The notes under the pieces are model-generated. The model had not been told where the DNA came from and ran no database searches. It worked only from the letters and a program-made list of their open reading frames with translations. DNA of 6,924 nucleotides from the NCBI GenBank assembly GCA_003453085.1, contig DMMK01000304.1:1-6924 (forward strand), read 5' to 3'. Position 1 is the first letter of the stretch. Each line of letters opens with the position of its first letter. Below, in pieces: positions 1-6,924 of this stretch. Position numbers and translations under genes: made by a program. The stretch is from Verrucomicrobiales bacterium (GTDB lineage: Bacteria; Verrucomicrobiota; Verrucomicrobiia; Verrucomicrobiales; Verrucomicrobiaceae).

Positions 1-1002
1 CTGACGCTGGAGCAGAGGTCTTCGAAGAGGGTGCTGCGTCTGGCCACGGAATGGCCGCCAACGGTCCCTGCCGGGATGGGGGTGAAGCCGGGTGGCAGGG
101 ACGCGATGATGCAGGCCTGGACGGTGCGGCCCCAGATATTGAACGATGTGGTGGCACCGGGAGGCGTGCTGAAACGGGTGGAAAACACGCACTGGCGCGA
201 AATCTTCTCCGCAGGATGGACGCGGCTGATGGCGACGTGGGAGCCGAATCTGGAGGCGAAGGCGGTGCTGCTGTTTCACCTGCAGCCGGGAGCGCAGCAG
301 CAGAGAAATCCGTTTCCACTGCTGCAGGCGCAGACGCGCTTCCGCCATGGCGGGAAGAACGTGAGACAGCCTGACCTTCAGATGCGCCTGGTGGCAATGC
401 CTCCGGATGCCAGCATGAAGGGGGAGGGGTGGAAGATGATGTTCCCGGCGATGCGCAGCCATGCCGATGAGGTGCTGGCCTGCAAGACGAACCTGGTGAA
501 TCTGGAGGCGCAGCAGGATGCGGGGCTGGTCAGCCAGTTCCAGACGGGCAGCCTGGGCACTGCCGGTCGCACCCGGCCCTGGCTGCTGAAGATGGAGCTG
601 AAGACGCAGTCAGTCACGCCGAGTCTGGCACCCTACCGCATCGGCGGACTGGACCTGGGCTTTGGCGGCAAGCTGTCCGGTGCCAAGGGCGCGGATGAGA
701 AGAACGGTGGCAAGGATGGGAAGATACAGGCCAACTGCTTCTTCGTGCTACGCTATGCCGCCCTGGCGGATGAGCAGTGGAACAACTACGTGCCGCTGCA
801 GCTCGTGTGCTGGGGAGTGGGTTATGAGTATGAGTCCACCGGGCCGAAAGAGCGGCCGATGGAGATCCCGCTGCAGCGGGTGGCCCCTGGCGGGACCGAC
901 CCGCAGGCATCGGAGACGCCGCTGTTCTCCGAAGAGGGCGGGCAGTTGGTGGCTGAGGCGCATCCCTTCATCCTGCCTCTGCCGCTGCTGACCGGTTACG
1001 AG
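1..1002 (+). other. Protein segment A: N-terminal mixed alpha/beta region of the giant protein
   Basis: Residues 1-334. Soluble-looking sequence rich in Trp, Met and Gln with alternating strand-like stretches, for example AVLLFHL (residues 88-94), CFFVLRYAAL (residues 246-255) and VPLQLVCWGVGYEYE (residues 264-278). A phrase that looks like a structured core is YRIGGLDLGFGGKL (residues 212-225). It is followed by a Gly/Lys-rich loop (residues 227-241) that probably lies on the surface between strands. The segment ends in a Pro/Leu-rich stretch (HPFILPLPLLTGYE, residues 321-334) just before the first charged linker. No catalytic motif is visible and I cannot assign a fold. The boundaries come from the linker position and composition, not from a domain match. 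Confidence 0.5.
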
Positions 1003-4000
1003 ACGGACAAAGAAAAAAAGGAGGCGGAGAAGCAACGCCAAGAGGCCGAAACGGCCAAGAAAGCCAACGTGGTCGAAGAAGCCCTTCTGAAGCTGGAGAT
1101 CTCCCAGGTGCAGGGGCTCACCTTCACCGAGTCAGTGCGGCTGGCCATTCACCAGACGGAGAAGACGCCCAATGCGGAAACCCTGAAAAATATGCGCCAG
1201 CGGCTGGAGGCCCGGCTGTGGTACCTGGACCGGACGCCGTTTTTTAACTGCGTCCTGGACACCCGGGGGGAGCCGGAAGTGGTGCTGGAGGAAAGCAAGG
1301 CGGGCAGCGAGTGGCTGTATTACTCCAGCAAAGGAGCAGACCGGGGCTGGCAGCGGCGGGCGGCCAGCGGGGTCTTTTTGATGGTGCTGCCGCCGCAGGG
1401 CATCGGGGAGGCCATGGAGAAGGGGCGGCAGGAGGACGGCTACCGGGACATCGAGGAAAAGCAGCGGGTGGACTTCCGCTTCTGTGGCAGCACGCTGCTG
1501 TTCATCGAGGCCTCAGACCGGGAGCGGAACTACCAGCCCCTGCCGTGGAACATCCGCAGCATCCTGAACGGGGAGCGGACGAACGGCCTCGTGGGCCTGC
1601 CGCTGAGAATGGCGTCGTTTGAGATGCTGTACGGACTGCGTTTCACGGTGGACCGGGTGCCCTATCTGCGGGTGGCGGAACTCATGGCGCGCATGGGTTC
1701 CCCACGGCGTCCGCTGGGCTACACCCCAGTCCATGACGGGAATCCATACCTGCTGGCCAGCGGGGAGGACAGCCCGGACTACAATCAGCAGAAAAAGTGG
1801 TGGCACAGGCTCTTGCAGTGCATGGACAGCCGGCTGGCGGTCTATGAGGTGTTTGATGACCGGCAGATGGAGTTCAAGGACACCGGGGAGCTGGGTGGCC
1901 TGGTGGTGGAGGGCGGCCGCAATGGCACGAAGGTCACGGCGGAACTCCGCAAAGCCGCGCAGCTGCGCACCTCCATGCCAGCTGTGGCAGATGGGGCCGC
2001 TCAGCCCGGGGATTTCATCCTGCTGAAGCCCGAGCCCATGCCAGAGCCGGTCCCCGACTTCGACAAGTTGAAAGGAAAGGCCAGGGCAGATGCGGAAGCG
2101 GCGGCCAAGAAGAAGTACCAGGAGGAGGAAGCGAAAAAGGAAAAAACGGAGGACAAGCTCAACCGGCTGGCCGGCATCATCCCGAACTATGAAGACGGGC
2201 TGGCTGGCAGCTTCGCGTGGGCCTTTGAGTCACGCCTGATTTACGAGATGCTGTGGCAGGACCCGATGAAGGGGAGCTGGGCGGTGGTGGAGAGCGTGGA
2301 GGCCTCAGTGGCGCGGCTGTACTTCTCCGCCCTGGGCGGCTGGGGGACGCAGAAGGCCACCTTCGCCAACGGGCGGCTGACCATTGCCGTGGCGGTGGAG
2401 ATGGGCCGGGTGTCTGAGCTGCGGGTGGAGGTGCTGGGCCGGATCAACACCATGAAAAACCGGGCCAAGCTGGTGACGGTCTTCCGGCGCACGGTGCTGC
2501 CTAACAAACAGTTTGTAGCTCAGCAGGACCGCCATGAGGGCCGGCCTCTGCTGCGGAAGACGGAGGAGTATGTGGAGTTCATCGAGCAGTACCGCCTGCT
2601 CCAGGACCTGGCCACCGTGGATGTGAATGCGGGCCTGCCGGGCTGTGTGAAGGCCTGCTCCTGCCATGAGCGCGTCCTGGTGGACAGCCGCTGGGGGCAG
2701 GACATGTACAATTCCAACCAGCAGGGCCTGGGCTGGAAGGTGCCGCTGCGCAAGGCCGACGCCAACCCCCGCATCTACGGCCCGGCCAATGTCCTGCTGC
2801 ACTGCCACACCCACGGCAAGGCGGAAGGCGACTGCGCAGGCCGGATCGAAAATTTGGACAACCTGTGGTTTTACACCCTCACGGATGAGAATCTGACCGA
2901 TGATACGGACCAGTGGCCGGATGTGAGGGGGCTGGACCTGAGACCAAGGCCCAAGCGCGATGACGAAAAGGATGCGAAGGATGGAGCGGCAGAGCTGCCG
3001 CCAAAGCCGGTAAGGAACCCGAACCTGCCCAGACCCTTCGGTGCTCCCGCCGTGCCTCCAGACGCTGCGCGGATGACGTACCGGCTGTCGGGCATGACGA
3101 TGGAGGCCAACCTTTCCCATCACCTGCCGCCAGACCCCACGGTGCCGCCGGATCAGCAGCGCTCGGTGGGCTCCGTGCTGCGCTACGTCACACTGTTCCG
3201 GCTGGATCCGGGACCCAATCAGTCGGATATCATGGCCGGGGCTGGGGCCAAGCTGCGCCGCGATATGGCGGAAGCGACCGATCTGGTGCAAGGCCACGTG
3301 GAAAGCACCCTGGCGGTGCTGGAGCAGTTCACCACCCGGCGGTCCAGCGAGGCCGTTCTGGGCTGGAAGCTCGGCGGTGCCCTGAACGGTCTGGATGCAA
3401 ATGTGCTGGATGCACTGAAACCCGCTGCAGCTATGGCCAAACAGCTGGATGTGCAAGTGGACGCCCTGCAGCACTTCCTGAGAAAGGAGGCCGGACATTT
3501 GGTGACGAATGTGTCGGAGTGGATGGAGAGTTTCAAAACAGAAGGCATCAACAAGGCTGTGGAGGGGGCGCGAGAAGCCTCTAATGCAAAAAAGTTCCTT
3601 CAAAAGGCCGTCGAAAAAATCCAAGGTCAGCTGGAAGCTGGGGTGACCTCTTTTTACAATGGCGTGAGGCAACCCCTGAAGGACGCAGTGACAGCCGCGA
3701 GAGGCCTGGAGAAGAAGACCAGTGAATTCGTTGACCTTATCAAGGCAAAGCTGAAAGTCATTTCGGCTGCGGCCAAGGGGCTCACGGAAGGCGGCCAGAA
3801 CATGGCTGACACGGATGAATGGAAACAGATGGAACTCTTGGTCCCGAGCCAGATCCGCGAGTTTTTAGACGGAGGGCTGGAGACTGTCTCACGGGAGATT
3901 CTGGGTTATGCGGTGGGGTTATGCGTGGCCAAAATGCCGCCGGAAAAAGTGGGCGAATACCTCGGCCGCGTCGCGGAAGCCCTGGTCAAGGAGAATGAGG

Positions 4001-6924
4001 ACGGACTGGTCAAGGCGTGGCTGAAAGCACGGCAGGTGACCGCAAACGTGAAAAACCTGCCGTCGGCCTTCGTCAGGGTGCTGGCAGGGAAGTCCGACGC
4101 AGGCTTCGATTACCGCTTGGAAGAAGCCTTGAACACAGGGTTGGAGGATACCGTAGCAAAGTTTAAGGCCAAGGCAGCCGCCTTGGACAGGCTGCTGAAA
4201 AGTGATCTGGCAACGGCTGAAGAACGCCTGCGCACCCAAATACTCACCTGGTTGGATAAGGTTACGAGGTGGTCTGAAAAGGAGTTCGATGGAATAGTTT
4301 GGGAAAATAGAGTGGAGCCTCTGGAAACGCATTTGGAAGAGCTGGGTCAAGAGGTCCTCCGTCATGGCCATGACCTGACTGAAAAGGTGGACCGCTTGTG
4401 CACAGAAGTCTCACGGGCGGTCGCCATTCTGCCTGAAGAAGGACAAAAGATTGAGGCCGCTTTGAAGAAGACCCAGGCCTGGGTGGGTGAGCAAAAGAAA
4501 GAGGCCGAGAAAGCCTGGGAGGATGTGGTGACGAAATTGGAGACGGATGTCGATTCTCCCTTGAAGAAGATGAAGGACGCTGTGGCTGCGCTTCAGGTTC
4601 CGCAGGACATTGTCATATTGACAGCGCAGTTGGAGAAACAGCTGGTCACCAATGTCACCGACGTCTTGAAGCGGGCTGACCGGGACGTGCGCGGGATCGC
4701 CACTCAGGTCAATGAGGTCTTGCAAGATCCCCTGCAGCAGCTCAGGAAGCTCAAAGAGCCTGATGACCAGGTTTTGGTAGATGCGTTGAAGGCGGAAATA
4801 AAGAAGCGCATCACGGTGATGACGGATGCGTGGTGGGGCAAGACACTGGAGTCCATCCACGGCACCGCAGAGCATGGGAAGGCAGTCTTGGAGGAGGGCC
4901 AGGAAGGCTTGGTGAAGCTCCAAGAATTGTTTGTGAACTCATGGCCGTTTCCAGCGGCAGTGACCGCCCCCGTCACTGAAAAAGCCATGCGTCACGCCTT
5001 GGCAGAAGTGCGGCGGGTGATCATCCATGCGGAAAAGCTGGAGCAGCTGCTGCGCCTGCCCTGGCTGCGCAGCCTGCCCAACCCATTGGATGCCAGCATC
5101 CTGCTGTCCCAGTTGAAGAAGCTGGAGTGGGCCTTGGAAGCCGCGCAGGAGAAAGTGGATTTTGGTAAAATGCGGAATGATTTGAAAAAGTCCACGGACA
5201 ATCTGGTGAAGAGTGTCCAGGACGCTTTGAAGATTGGTGTGCTGAAAATCCCGACGACTTTTGAAGATTTAAAAAAGGAGTTAATAACCAAGCTGGATAG
5301 CCTTGTCGGAACCCAAGGAAAACTGAATGACAACCTCAAGGATCTGGAGGCTTTCTGCCTCAGTCTGGAAGACAAGCTGGCTGCTCAGATCAAGAATGAG
5401 GCAGAGAAGCTTTCGAAGGCTCTGAATGGAGAGTTTAAGAAATTGGTGAAAGATGCTTCATCTCTGGTCACGGATGATCTCAAAGCTGGGCTGAACGAAG
5501 GATTGGCAAATCTGCCTGGCATTGAGTTCTTCGAGCGGGGGCTGCCGGAGGCGCAGGCCTGGTTTGACCTGCAGCGGCAGACCTTCCAGTCTCAGATGGA
5601 TGGGCTGGCGTCCGTGAAGGAGGAGTTTGTGGAGGCAGCCGGGGGCGCGGGCAAGGCGGCGGCGGAGCTGTTCCGCACTTTTGGCCGGGTGCCGGATGTG
5701 CCGGGGCTGGACTTCAATGACATCGTTTCTTTTGGCAAGGGCACCATTGATGAGGGCGTGGCCAATTTCTCCAACCGCATGCGCAACATCGGCTGCGAGT
5801 TCATGCAGGATGTAGGAGCCTACGTGCGAATGTCCCCCGTGACGGCGATGGTGGACCGGACGCGCAACGCGCTCAATGAAGTGGCGGAAGAGGCACGGCT
5901 GAAGGCGGCGTCCCTGGAGATGGGCGTGCGCGATGTACGCCGGCGGCTGGAGGCGGATGTAACCCGTCTGAAAGAAAAAGCGCTGAAGGATCTGCTGCCC
6001 GATTTTGGAGCCATCAAGCTGGAGAAGCTGCTGGGAGCGGCGGGGGTATCGGAAAAATTCGCCCAGGACCTGAAGGCGCGCAGCAAGCTCTCCCACGGCT
6101 TTGACCAGCAGACGCTCTCGGCCTGGGTGGACAGCCAGGTGGAGGACCTGGAGCTGACCGATTCCCTGACCCTGTTCTCCCTGGGGCCTGTGGCGCTGAA
6201 CCTGAAGAAAGCGAAGCTGAACTCCTCCCTGCGCATCCTGACGAATGCGAAGGGGGAGACGGAAAAGAACGGCCAGGGCAGCATCGTGGCGGACTGGGAG
6301 GTGTGCATGGGCGGCCAGCCGCTGATGACCTATGCGCAGGCCAAGCTGGAGTGCATCAACGGCCAGGTGAAGATGGAGCTGGACCCGCAAAAGGTGCGCA
6401 TGCCGTCCATGCTGCAGATGCTGGCGGACACCATGGCCGCCTACAGCTACAAGGATGACGCCGGGCTGGTGGCGGGCGTGCGCCTGGATCTGCCAAAGGA
6501 GGTGACGGGCTTTGCCACCTTCAATCTGGATTTCCCGCCCATTGGCGCGGGCACCACCAGTATTCAGAACCTGCGCCTGTCGCTGTTCTTTGAGCTCAGC
6601 CTCACCTTCCCGCGCTTCCCCTCCCTGACGGATGCGGGGCTGCGCATCTCGGCAGGGGCGGCCCTGTCGGACAAGTCCGCGCCTTTCATCATCGCCATCT
6701 TCATCCTGGGCGGCTGCGGGTGGTTCCGCATGCGGTTGGACTATGTGGTGCCTTTCAAGGACGGGTCTCCATATCTGCAGGCGGAGATTGACGTGGCGCT
6801 GGGGGCTTCGGCCTCGCTGTGCCTGAACTTGGGCTTTGCCTCCGGGCAGGTCTTCATCGCGCTGGCGGTGGAGCTGCAGTGTTTTGTCAGCCGGGGGCGC
6901 AGTCAGTTGCGCTTCAGCTTTGTG
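1..6924 (+). CDS. Internal part of a giant multidomain protein of unknown function (both ends outside the window)
   Basis: Frame 1 is open from the first to the last base, 2308 codons without a stop, and its codon use is coding-like throughout (CTG, GAG, AAG, GCG, CGG). No start can be assigned: the earliest ATGs in frame (bases 76, 106, 109) lack a good ribosome binding site, and the codons before them look equally coding, so the gene most likely begins upstream. The true N-terminus is missing, so a signal peptide cannot be judged. Domain order: three mixed alpha/beta segments separated by Lys/Glu- or Pro-rich linkers, a rod of about 960 mainly helical residues, then a strand-rich segment that continues past the window. 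No transmembrane helix of normal length is evident; the most hydrophobic run (FIIAIFILGG, residues 2229-2238) is too short and lies among predicted strands. No Walker A motif, protease triad, RHS/YD repeat, Ig-like or cadherin-like repeat was seen. I do not recognise the family. A structural, scaffold or lipid/surface-binding role is inference from architecture. That it is one real gene is near certain; its function is open. Confidence 0.95.
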   Translation, partial: MTLEQRSSKRVLRLATEWPPTVPAGMGVKPGGRDAMMQAWTVRPQILNDVVAPGGVLKRVENTHWREIFSAGWTRLMATWEPNLEAKAVLLFHLQPGAQQQRNPFPLLQAQTRFRHGGKNVRQPDLQMRLVAMPPDASMKGEGWKMMFPAMRSHADEVLACKTNLVNLEAQQDAGLVSQFQTGSLGTAGRTRPWLLKMELKTQSVTPSLAPYRIGGLDLGFGGKLSGAKGADEKNGGKDGKIQANCFFVLRYAALADEQWNNYVPLQLVCWGVGYEYESTGPKERPMEIPLQRVAPGGTDPQASETPLFSEEGGQLVAEAHPFILPLPLLTGYETDKEKKEAEKQRQEAETAKKANVVEEALLKLEISQVQGLTFTESVRLAIHQTEKTPNAETLKNMRQRLEARLWYLDRTPFFNCVLDTRGEPEVVLEESKAGSEWLYYSSKGADRGWQRRAASGVFLMVLPPQGIGEAMEKGRQEDGYRDIEEKQRVDFRFCGSTLLFIEASDRERNYQPLPWNIRSILNGERTNGLVGLPLRMASFEMLYGLRFTVDRVPYLRVAELMARMGSPRRPLGYTPVHDGNPYLLASGEDSPDYNQQKKWWHRLLQCMDSRLAVYEVFDDRQMEFKDTGELGGLVVEGGRNGTKVTAELRKAAQLRTSMPAVADGAAQPGDFILLKPEPMPEPVPDFDKLKGKARADAEAAAKKKYQEEEAKKEKTEDKLNRLAGIIPNYEDGLAGSFAWAFESRLIYEMLWQDPMKGSWAVVESVEASVARLYFSALGGWGTQKATFANGRLTIAVAVEMGRVSELRVEVLGRINTMKNRAKLVTVFRRTVLPNKQFVAQQDRHEGRPLLRKTEEYVEFIEQYRLLQDLATVDVNAGLPGCVKACSCHERVLVDSRWGQDMYNSNQQGLGWKVPLRKADANPRIYGPANVLLHCHTHGKAEGDCAGRIENLDNLWFYTLTDENLTDDTDQWPDVRGLDLRPRPKRDDEKDAKDGAAELPPKPVRNPNLPRPFGAPAVPPDAARMTYRLSGMTMEANLSHHLPPDPTVPPDQQRSVGSVLRYVTLFRLDPGPNQSDIMAGAGAKLRRDMAEATDLVQGHVESTLAVLEQFTTRRSSEAVLGWKLGGALNGLDANVLDALKPAAAMAKQLDVQVDALQHFLRKEAGHLVTNVSEWMESFKTEGINKAVEGAREASNAKKFLQKAVEKIQGQLEAGVTSFYNGVRQPLKDAVTAARGLEKKTSEFVDLIKAKLKVISAAAKGLTEGGQNMADTDEWKQMELLVPSQIREFLDGGLETVSREILGYAVGLCVAKMPPEKVGEYLGRVAEALVKENEDGLVKAWLKARQVTANVKNLPSAFVRVLAGKSDAGFDYRLEEALNTGLEDTVAKFKAKAAALDRLLKSDLATAEERLRTQILTWLDKVTRWSEKEFDGIVWENRVEPLETHLEELGQEVLRHGHDLTEKVDRLCTEVSRAVAILPEEGQKIEAALKKTQAWVGEQKKEAEKAWEDVVTKLETDVDSPLKKMKDAVAALQVPQDIVILTAQLEKQLVTNVTDVLKRADRDVRGIATQVNEVLQDPLQQLRKLKEPDDQVLVDALKAEIKKRITVMTDAWWGKTLESIHGTAEHGKAVLEEGQEGLVKLQELFVNSWPFPAAVTAPVTEKAMRHALAEVRRVIIHAEKLEQLLRLPWLRSLPNPLDASILLSQLKKLEWALEAAQEKVDFGKMRNDLKKSTDNLVKSVQDALKIGVLKIPTTFEDLKKELITKLDSLVGTQGKLNDNLKDLEAFCLSLEDKLAAQIKNEAEKLSKALNGEFKKLVKDASSLVTDDLKAGLNEGLANLPGIEFFERGLPEAQAWFDLQRQTFQSQMDGLASVKEEFVEAAGGAGKAAAELFRTFGRVPDVPGLDFNDIVSFGKGTIDEGVANFSNRMRNIGCEFMQDVGAYVRMSPVTAMVDRTRNALNEVAEEARLKAASLEMGVRDVRRRLEADVTRLKEKALKDLLPDFGAIKLEKLLGAAGVSEKFAQDLKARSKLSHGFDQQTLSAWVDSQVEDLELTDSLTLFSLGPVALNLKKAKLNSSLRILTNAKGETEKNGQGSIVADWEVCMGGQPLMTYAQAKLECINGQVKMELDPQKVRMPSMLQMLADTMAAYSYKDDAGLVAGVRLDLPKEVTGFATFNLDFPPIGAGTTSIQNLRLSLFFELSLTFPRFPSLTDAGLRISAGAALSDKSAPFIIAIFILGGCGWFRMRLDYVVPFKDGSPYLQAEIDVALGASASLCLNLGFASGQVFIALAVELQCFVSRGRSQLRFSFV
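1003..1074 (+). other. Lys/Glu-rich linker 1
   Basis: Residues 335-358 are almost entirely Lys, Glu, Gln, Ala and Thr (begins TDKEKKEAEKQRQEAE), the composition of a single exposed charged helix or flexible spacer. It separates two segments of globular composition. Its DNA contains a run of seven A residues (bases 1013-1019). Confidence 0.6.
1075..2034 (+). other. Protein segment B: second mixed globular region
   Basis: Residues 359-678. Opens with LLKLEISQVQGLTFTESVRL (residues 362-381), followed by a helix-like stretch and RLWYLDRTPFF (residues 405-415). Strand-like stretches include GVFLMVLPPQ (residues 457-466) and VDFRFCGSTLLFIEA (residues 490-504). Aromatic and Gly/Pro content is typical of a folded domain: W at 439, 446, 516, 600 and 601. 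Before the second linker the segment ends in a small strand-like unit, GDFILLKPEP (residues 670-679). No known active-site pattern is visible. There is no clear sequence repeat of segment A, so it is kept as a separate unit of unknown fold. Confidence 0.45.
2035..2166 (+). other. Pro-rich then Lys/Glu-rich linker 2
   Basis: Residues 679-722. A short proline ladder (PMPEPVPDFD) leads into a dense Lys/Glu/Ala stretch (AEAAAKKKYQEEEAKKEK, residues 698-715). Composition matches linker 1, so the protein appears to use the same kind of charged spacer between successive globular units. Confidence 0.6.
2167..2940 (+). other. Protein segment C: globular region with a Cys/His cluster
   Basis: Residues 723-980. 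Contains probable strands (SWAVVESVEASVARLYFSAL, residues 759-778; RLTIAVAVEMG, residues 792-802; LRVEVLGRI, residues 807-815; AKLVTVFRRTVLP, residues 822-834), then an acidic/aromatic helix (EEYVEFIEQYRLLQDL, residues 856-871). The second half holds an unusual concentration of potential metal ligands: C882, C886, C888 and H889, then H934, C935, H936, H938 and C945. The spacing does not match a zinc finger I can name. It reads as the most conserved-looking, most structured of the N-terminal segments, but no family assignment is possible by eye. Confidence 0.5.
2941..3060 (+). other. Charged and proline-rich hinge
   Basis: Residues 981-1020. Starts with Arg/Pro/Lys/Asp (RPRPKRDDEKDAKDG) and passes into a proline-dense stretch (PPKPVRNPNLPRPF and APAVPP). 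This is low-complexity, probably disordered sequence. It marks the end of the N-terminal globular half. A short strand-rich piece (residues 1021-1075, including YRLSGMTMEANLSHHLPP and RYVTLFRLDPGP) bridges it to the helical rod. Confidence 0.55.
3226..6120 (+). other. Long amphipathic helical rod (coiled-coil-like), about 960 residues
   Basis: Residues 1076-2040. Dominated by Lys, Glu, Ala, Leu, Val and Gln with hydrophobic residues every three to four positions, for example LEKQLVTNVTDVLKRADRDV (residues 1624-1643 approximately) and LKKLEWALEAAQEKV (residues 1705-1719). Proline and glycine breaks occur at intervals, so it looks like many successive helices rather than one continuous coil. 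Tryptophans recur inside helices (residues 1174, 1274, 1340, 1417, 1424, 1434, 1494, 1506, 1611, 1612, 1648, 1688, 1710). Near residues 1893-1945 there is a less regular patch (GRVPDVPGLDFNDIVSFGKG) that may be a small insert, followed by more helix (ARLKAASLEMGVRDVRRRLE). Similar composition is found in apolipoprotein-like, tape-measure and structural coiled-coil proteins. Choosing among these needs a structure prediction. The part from about base 3490 to 5520 differs in codon use from the rest of the gene. Confidence 0.7.
6121..6924 (+). other. C-terminal beta-strand-rich region, continuing beyond the window
   Basis: Residues 2041-2308. Alternating polar/hydrophobic strands follow one another: LTLFSLGPVALNLKKAKL (residues 2057-2074), GFATFNLDFPPIGAG (residues 2170-2184), LRLSLFFELSLTF (residues 2191-2203), APFIIAIFILGGCGWFRMRL (residues 2227-2246), EIDVALGASASLCLNLGFAS (residues 2262-2281) and VFIALAVELQCFV (residues 2284-2296). 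This pattern is typical of a large sheet, barrel or beta groove, and the last strands are cut by the window end. No outer-membrane C-terminal signature can be tested because the C-terminus is absent. The high G+C, GC-ending codons of the N-terminal half return here. Confidence 0.6.

Noticed and set aside
76..111. Possible true start codons of the gene (ATG at 76, 106 or 109)
   Set aside because: No convincing Shine-Dalgarno sequence at the right spacing, no upstream stop in frame, and codons before base 76 look as coding as those after.
51..374. Forward open frame in another phase with a Gly/Ala-rich translation
   Set aside because: Low-complexity out-of-frame shadow. Frame 1 has coherent protein-like sequence across the same bases.
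2305..3672. Antisense open frame of 455 codons
   Set aside because: It lies wholly opposite the strongly coding forward frame. Its translation is rich in His, Arg, Gln and Pro, typical of reading high-GC codons backwards, and it has no domain-like features.
3919..4923. Two consecutive antisense open frames (150 and 170 codons)
   Set aside because: They overlap the helical rod coding sequence. Their Leu/Gln/Phe-rich translations mirror the Lys/Glu/Gln codons of the forward strand, and no ribosome binding or promoter evidence sets them apart.
5458..6390. Antisense open frame of 310 codons
   Set aside because: Same reason: a shadow of the forward frame with His/Arg/Gln/Leu-biased composition, in the GC-rich part where stop codons are rare on the reverse strand.
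6685..6714. Possible transmembrane helix around FIIAIFILGG
   Set aside because: Only about ten strongly hydrophobic residues, then Gly/Cys/Trp and charged residues, and flanked by alternating strand patterns. A buried beta strand is more likely.

Overview
The window is one uninterrupted protein-coding stretch. The first forward frame is open for all 2308 codons (6924 = 3 x 2308) with no stop, no convincing start and no intergenic gap, so this is an internal slice of a single giant gene that extends beyond both ends. The visible part alone would weigh about 250 kDa. I do not recognise a named family, and no catalytic signature stands out. No RNA gene, insertion sequence, CRISPR array, promoter or terminator is visible.

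Codon use is bacterial and high-GC over most of the window (CTG, GAG, AAG, GCG, CGG dominate; sampled lines are about 62-67% G+C). The taxon cannot be fixed from this. A large-genome bacterium with giant genes, such as a Verrucomicrobiota or related lineage, is only a weak guess.

Layout by protein segment (residues counted from base 1): residues 1-334, mixed alpha/beta soluble-looking segment; 335-358, Lys/Glu-rich linker; 359-678, second mixed globular segment; 679-722, Pro then Lys/Glu-rich linker; 723-980, third globular segment with a Cys/His cluster; 981-1020, charged and Pro-rich hinge; 1021-1075, short bridging strand-rich piece; about 1076-2040, a roughly 960-residue, mostly alpha-helical, amphipathic, coiled-coil-like rod; about 2041-2308, a beta-strand-rich segment of alternating hydrophobic residues that runs off the end.

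The middle rod (about bases 3490-5520) has clearly lower G+C and different synonymous codon use (TTG leucine, more A/T third positions) than both flanks, although it is in the same unbroken frame. The architecture suggests a very large structural, scaffold or amphipathic surface-binding protein rather than an enzyme. That role is inference only.
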